From Ignavibacteriota bacterium (lineage in GTDB: Bacteria; Bacteroidota; Ignavibacteria; UBA10030; SZUA-254): 6,284 nucleotides of DNA. The stretch lies in contig JACPVN010000357.1 in the NCBI GenBank assembly GCA_016191715.1, positions 1-6,284 of the forward strand, written 5' to 3'. The notes below the pieces were generated by a model. It made no database searches and was not told the origin of the DNA. It saw nothing but the letters and a program-made list of their open reading frames with translations. Of this stretch, positions 5,164-6,284 are shown in pieces; position 1 is the first letter of the stretch, and every line of letters starts with the position of its first letter. The position numbers and the translations under genes are program-made.

Positions 5164-6284
5164 TTATCGTATGATTGTCATTTTCTTCACGTCGGAAAAA
5201 CCGTTTGAAGTTATCAAACGATAAATATAAACTCCGCTTGCTGATGCCGAAGCATTCCACTCCTGCATCTTGAATCCTGCATCCTGAAACTCATCAACCA
5301 ACGTTTCAACTTCTTCTCCAAGCACATTAAAGACTTTCAGCGTCACCCACGAGTCAACAGGTAACTGATAACGAATAACGGTTGAAGGATTAAAAGGATT
5401 GGGATAGTTCTGTTCAAGGGCAAATTCACTTGGTACGACTCCATAACTCCATAACTCCATTTCTCCATCCGGCGGAGGAGGCGGCAATTCATCCGATGCA
5501 ATAATCCTGATTTTCCCTAATGACAAATTACCAATGACCAATGACGATAAAATAAGTTCTCCCGCCTGATTCACTTTCACCCAATATCCTTTTCCCGATT
5601 CAATTGTGTTTGAAATAAAGTATCTTCCGTTGAAGCCATAAAATGATGATGTCACCATGCCCGGAGGATTTGATGATATGGAGGTAACATTGATGGATTG
5701 CGATACCGAACCGATGAGATTCCATCCTTCGTGAACCTGAATTGATTCTTCATACGATGGATATCCTTGTAACACAGCGACTTCAGCGTTCGGGAATTTC
5801 GCCCAATACCCTTTTCCAAATTGCAACCGGCCATCCTGATTGTAACTCGTTCCATCAAACGAGTACGCATACGGATGAACTGCATTCGGGAAAATTTCAT
5901 GCACAGAATCTTCAACCGGAATGACCGGCAATGAGAGAATATTCCATCGTGATGATATTGAAACATTCACTGTTAAATAAATTCCCGTTCCTTGTAACGC
6001 AACTGAATCCGGATTTGATGCGGCGTTGTGCATGAACTCCACGTCTCCATCAATAACTCCAATGGAACTTGGAGTAAACGTAATATAAAACGTTCGGCTT
6101 GCAGACGGAAGAAGTACAGCGGTAGTTGGAGGGATGGAGTAATCACTATTGTTGGATTCAACTAATGAAATTTCAAGTTCAGCCGTTCCGATGTTGGTAA
6201 CAATCACGCTGTCGGTTTTGCTTGAATACACAACAACATCTTGAAAATCAAGTGAGGTTAATGAAACAGAAAAAAGCGGAGCGA
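5164..6284 (-). CDS. Secreted protein with choice-of-anchor-D/ASH-like domain, GWN module and T9SS type A sorting domain (5' part beyond the right edge)
   Basis: The frame is open from the right edge and ends in TAA at 5166-5164, giving 372 visible residues (numbered from 6282). Residues 5-105 read like an ASH/HYDIN-type choice-of-anchor-D domain (SLTSLDFQDV, VTNIGTAELEISL, FTPSSIGVIDGDV, VALQGTG). Residues 104-247 contain two GWN-type repeats (RWNIL near 112, GWNLI near 186) each followed by GYWAKF or GYWVKV (158 and 232). A linker with PPPPP (267-271) leads to the sorting domain: NYPNPFNP at 292-299, VFNVLGEEV and a KKMTIIR end. The tail is expected to send the protein through T9SS. The full protein must be longer: no signal peptide is visible, and the sequence upstream of the first in-window GTG (6231) is already part of the same domain. 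From the GWN module on, it is a paralogue of the 1120-residue protein. What its missing N-terminal part does cannot be told. Confidence 0.92.
   Translation of the reverse strand, partial: APLFSVSLTSLDFQDVVVYSSKTDSVIVTNIGTAELEISLVESNNSDYSIPPTTAVLLPSASRTFYITFTPSSIGVIDGDVEFMHNAASNPDSVALQGTGIYLTVNVSISSRWNILSLPVIPVEDSVHEIFPNAVHPYAYSFDGTSYNQDGRLQFGKGYWAKFPNAEVAVLQGYPSYEESIQVHEGWNLIGSVSQSINVTSISSNPPGMVTSSFYGFNGRYFISNTIESGKGYWVKVNQAGELILSSLVIGNLSLGKIRIIASDELPPPPPDGEMELWSYGVVPSEFALEQNYPNPFNPSTVIRYQLPVDSWVTLKVFNVLGEEVETLVDEFQDAGFKMQEWNASASASGVYIYRLITSNGFSDVKKMTIIR
5437..5468 (-). repeat. Four octamer repeats (NNCTCCAT on + strand) in the linker before the sorting domain
   Basis: Plus-strand units are GACTCCAT, AACTCCAT, AACTCCAT, TTCTCCAT. 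They encode the GEMELWSYGV linker between the PPPPP run and the sorting domain, the same place where the other T9SS gene carries an unrelated TTTCTGA heptamer repeat. The octamer is out of register with codons. Confidence 0.85.
5488..5528 (-). repeat. 41-bp tract identical to 1578-1618
   Basis: Second copy of the shared linker tract between the two T9SS genes. It encodes LSLGKIRIIASDE in the right-hand protein, directly ahead of the proline run. Confidence 0.95.
5518..5545 (-). repeat. Four heptamers (GTCATTG-like) in the right-hand T9SS gene linker
   Basis: On the minus strand the units are GTCATTG, GTCATTG, GTAATTT, GTCATTA, encoding the segment LVIGNLSL. This is the more regular version of the array at 1608-1635. 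Confidence 0.75.

Noticed and set aside
6229..6231. GTG as start of the right-hand T9SS gene
   Set aside because: The frame is open upstream to the edge and encodes SLTSLDFQDV, which belongs to the same beta domain. The true start is outside the window.

Overview
The window looks like a chromosomal piece from a member of the Bacteroidota/Chlorobiota group, most likely an Ignavibacteria-like environmental lineage. The reason is that two large proteins end in type IX secretion system (T9SS) sorting domains with the NYPNPFNP signature and the LKVYNVLGEEV / KKLILIK style tail common in that group. This taxonomic call is inferred from protein style, not from a marker gene. All recognisable genes lie on the minus strand, so the transcription order runs from the right edge of the window to the left.

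Right region (5164-6284): the 3' part of a gene for a secreted protein, cut by the window edge. It carries a choice-of-anchor-D/ASH-like beta domain, a duplicated 'GWN...GYWVK' module, a proline-rich linker and a T9SS sorting domain. Middle spacer (4623-5163, 541 bp): no gene. It holds two copies of a roughly 106-110 bp palindromic element, each made of two inward-facing stem-loop modules in a REPIN/MITE-like layout. It also holds an exact 24-bp direct repeat flanking the first element, a separate 7-bp-stem hairpin, and about 200 bp with no recognised content. Central region (1260-4622): a complete 1120-residue secreted protein with signal peptide, a beta-solenoid-like N-terminal half containing a 205-residue tandem duplication, a fibronectin-III-like domain, and the same GWN module, linker and T9SS sorting domain as the right-hand gene. 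A strong intrinsic terminator follows it (1201-1240). Left region (1-1149): the 5' part of a signal-peptide-bearing beta-propeller ('two-component regulator propeller') protein, probably the sensor half of a signalling protein whose output domain lies outside the window.

The two T9SS proteins share a C-terminal cassette at near-identical DNA level but differ upstream, which points to modular shuffling or gene conversion of surface proteins. Their linkers contain four-copy heptamer and octamer tandem repeats whose unit length is not a multiple of three, so a copy-number change would remove the sorting domain by frameshift. The least explained structure is the paired stem-loop element in the spacer: its CTGCG/CGCAG core is constant, while the outer stem bases differ in all four hairpins yet always remain complementary.
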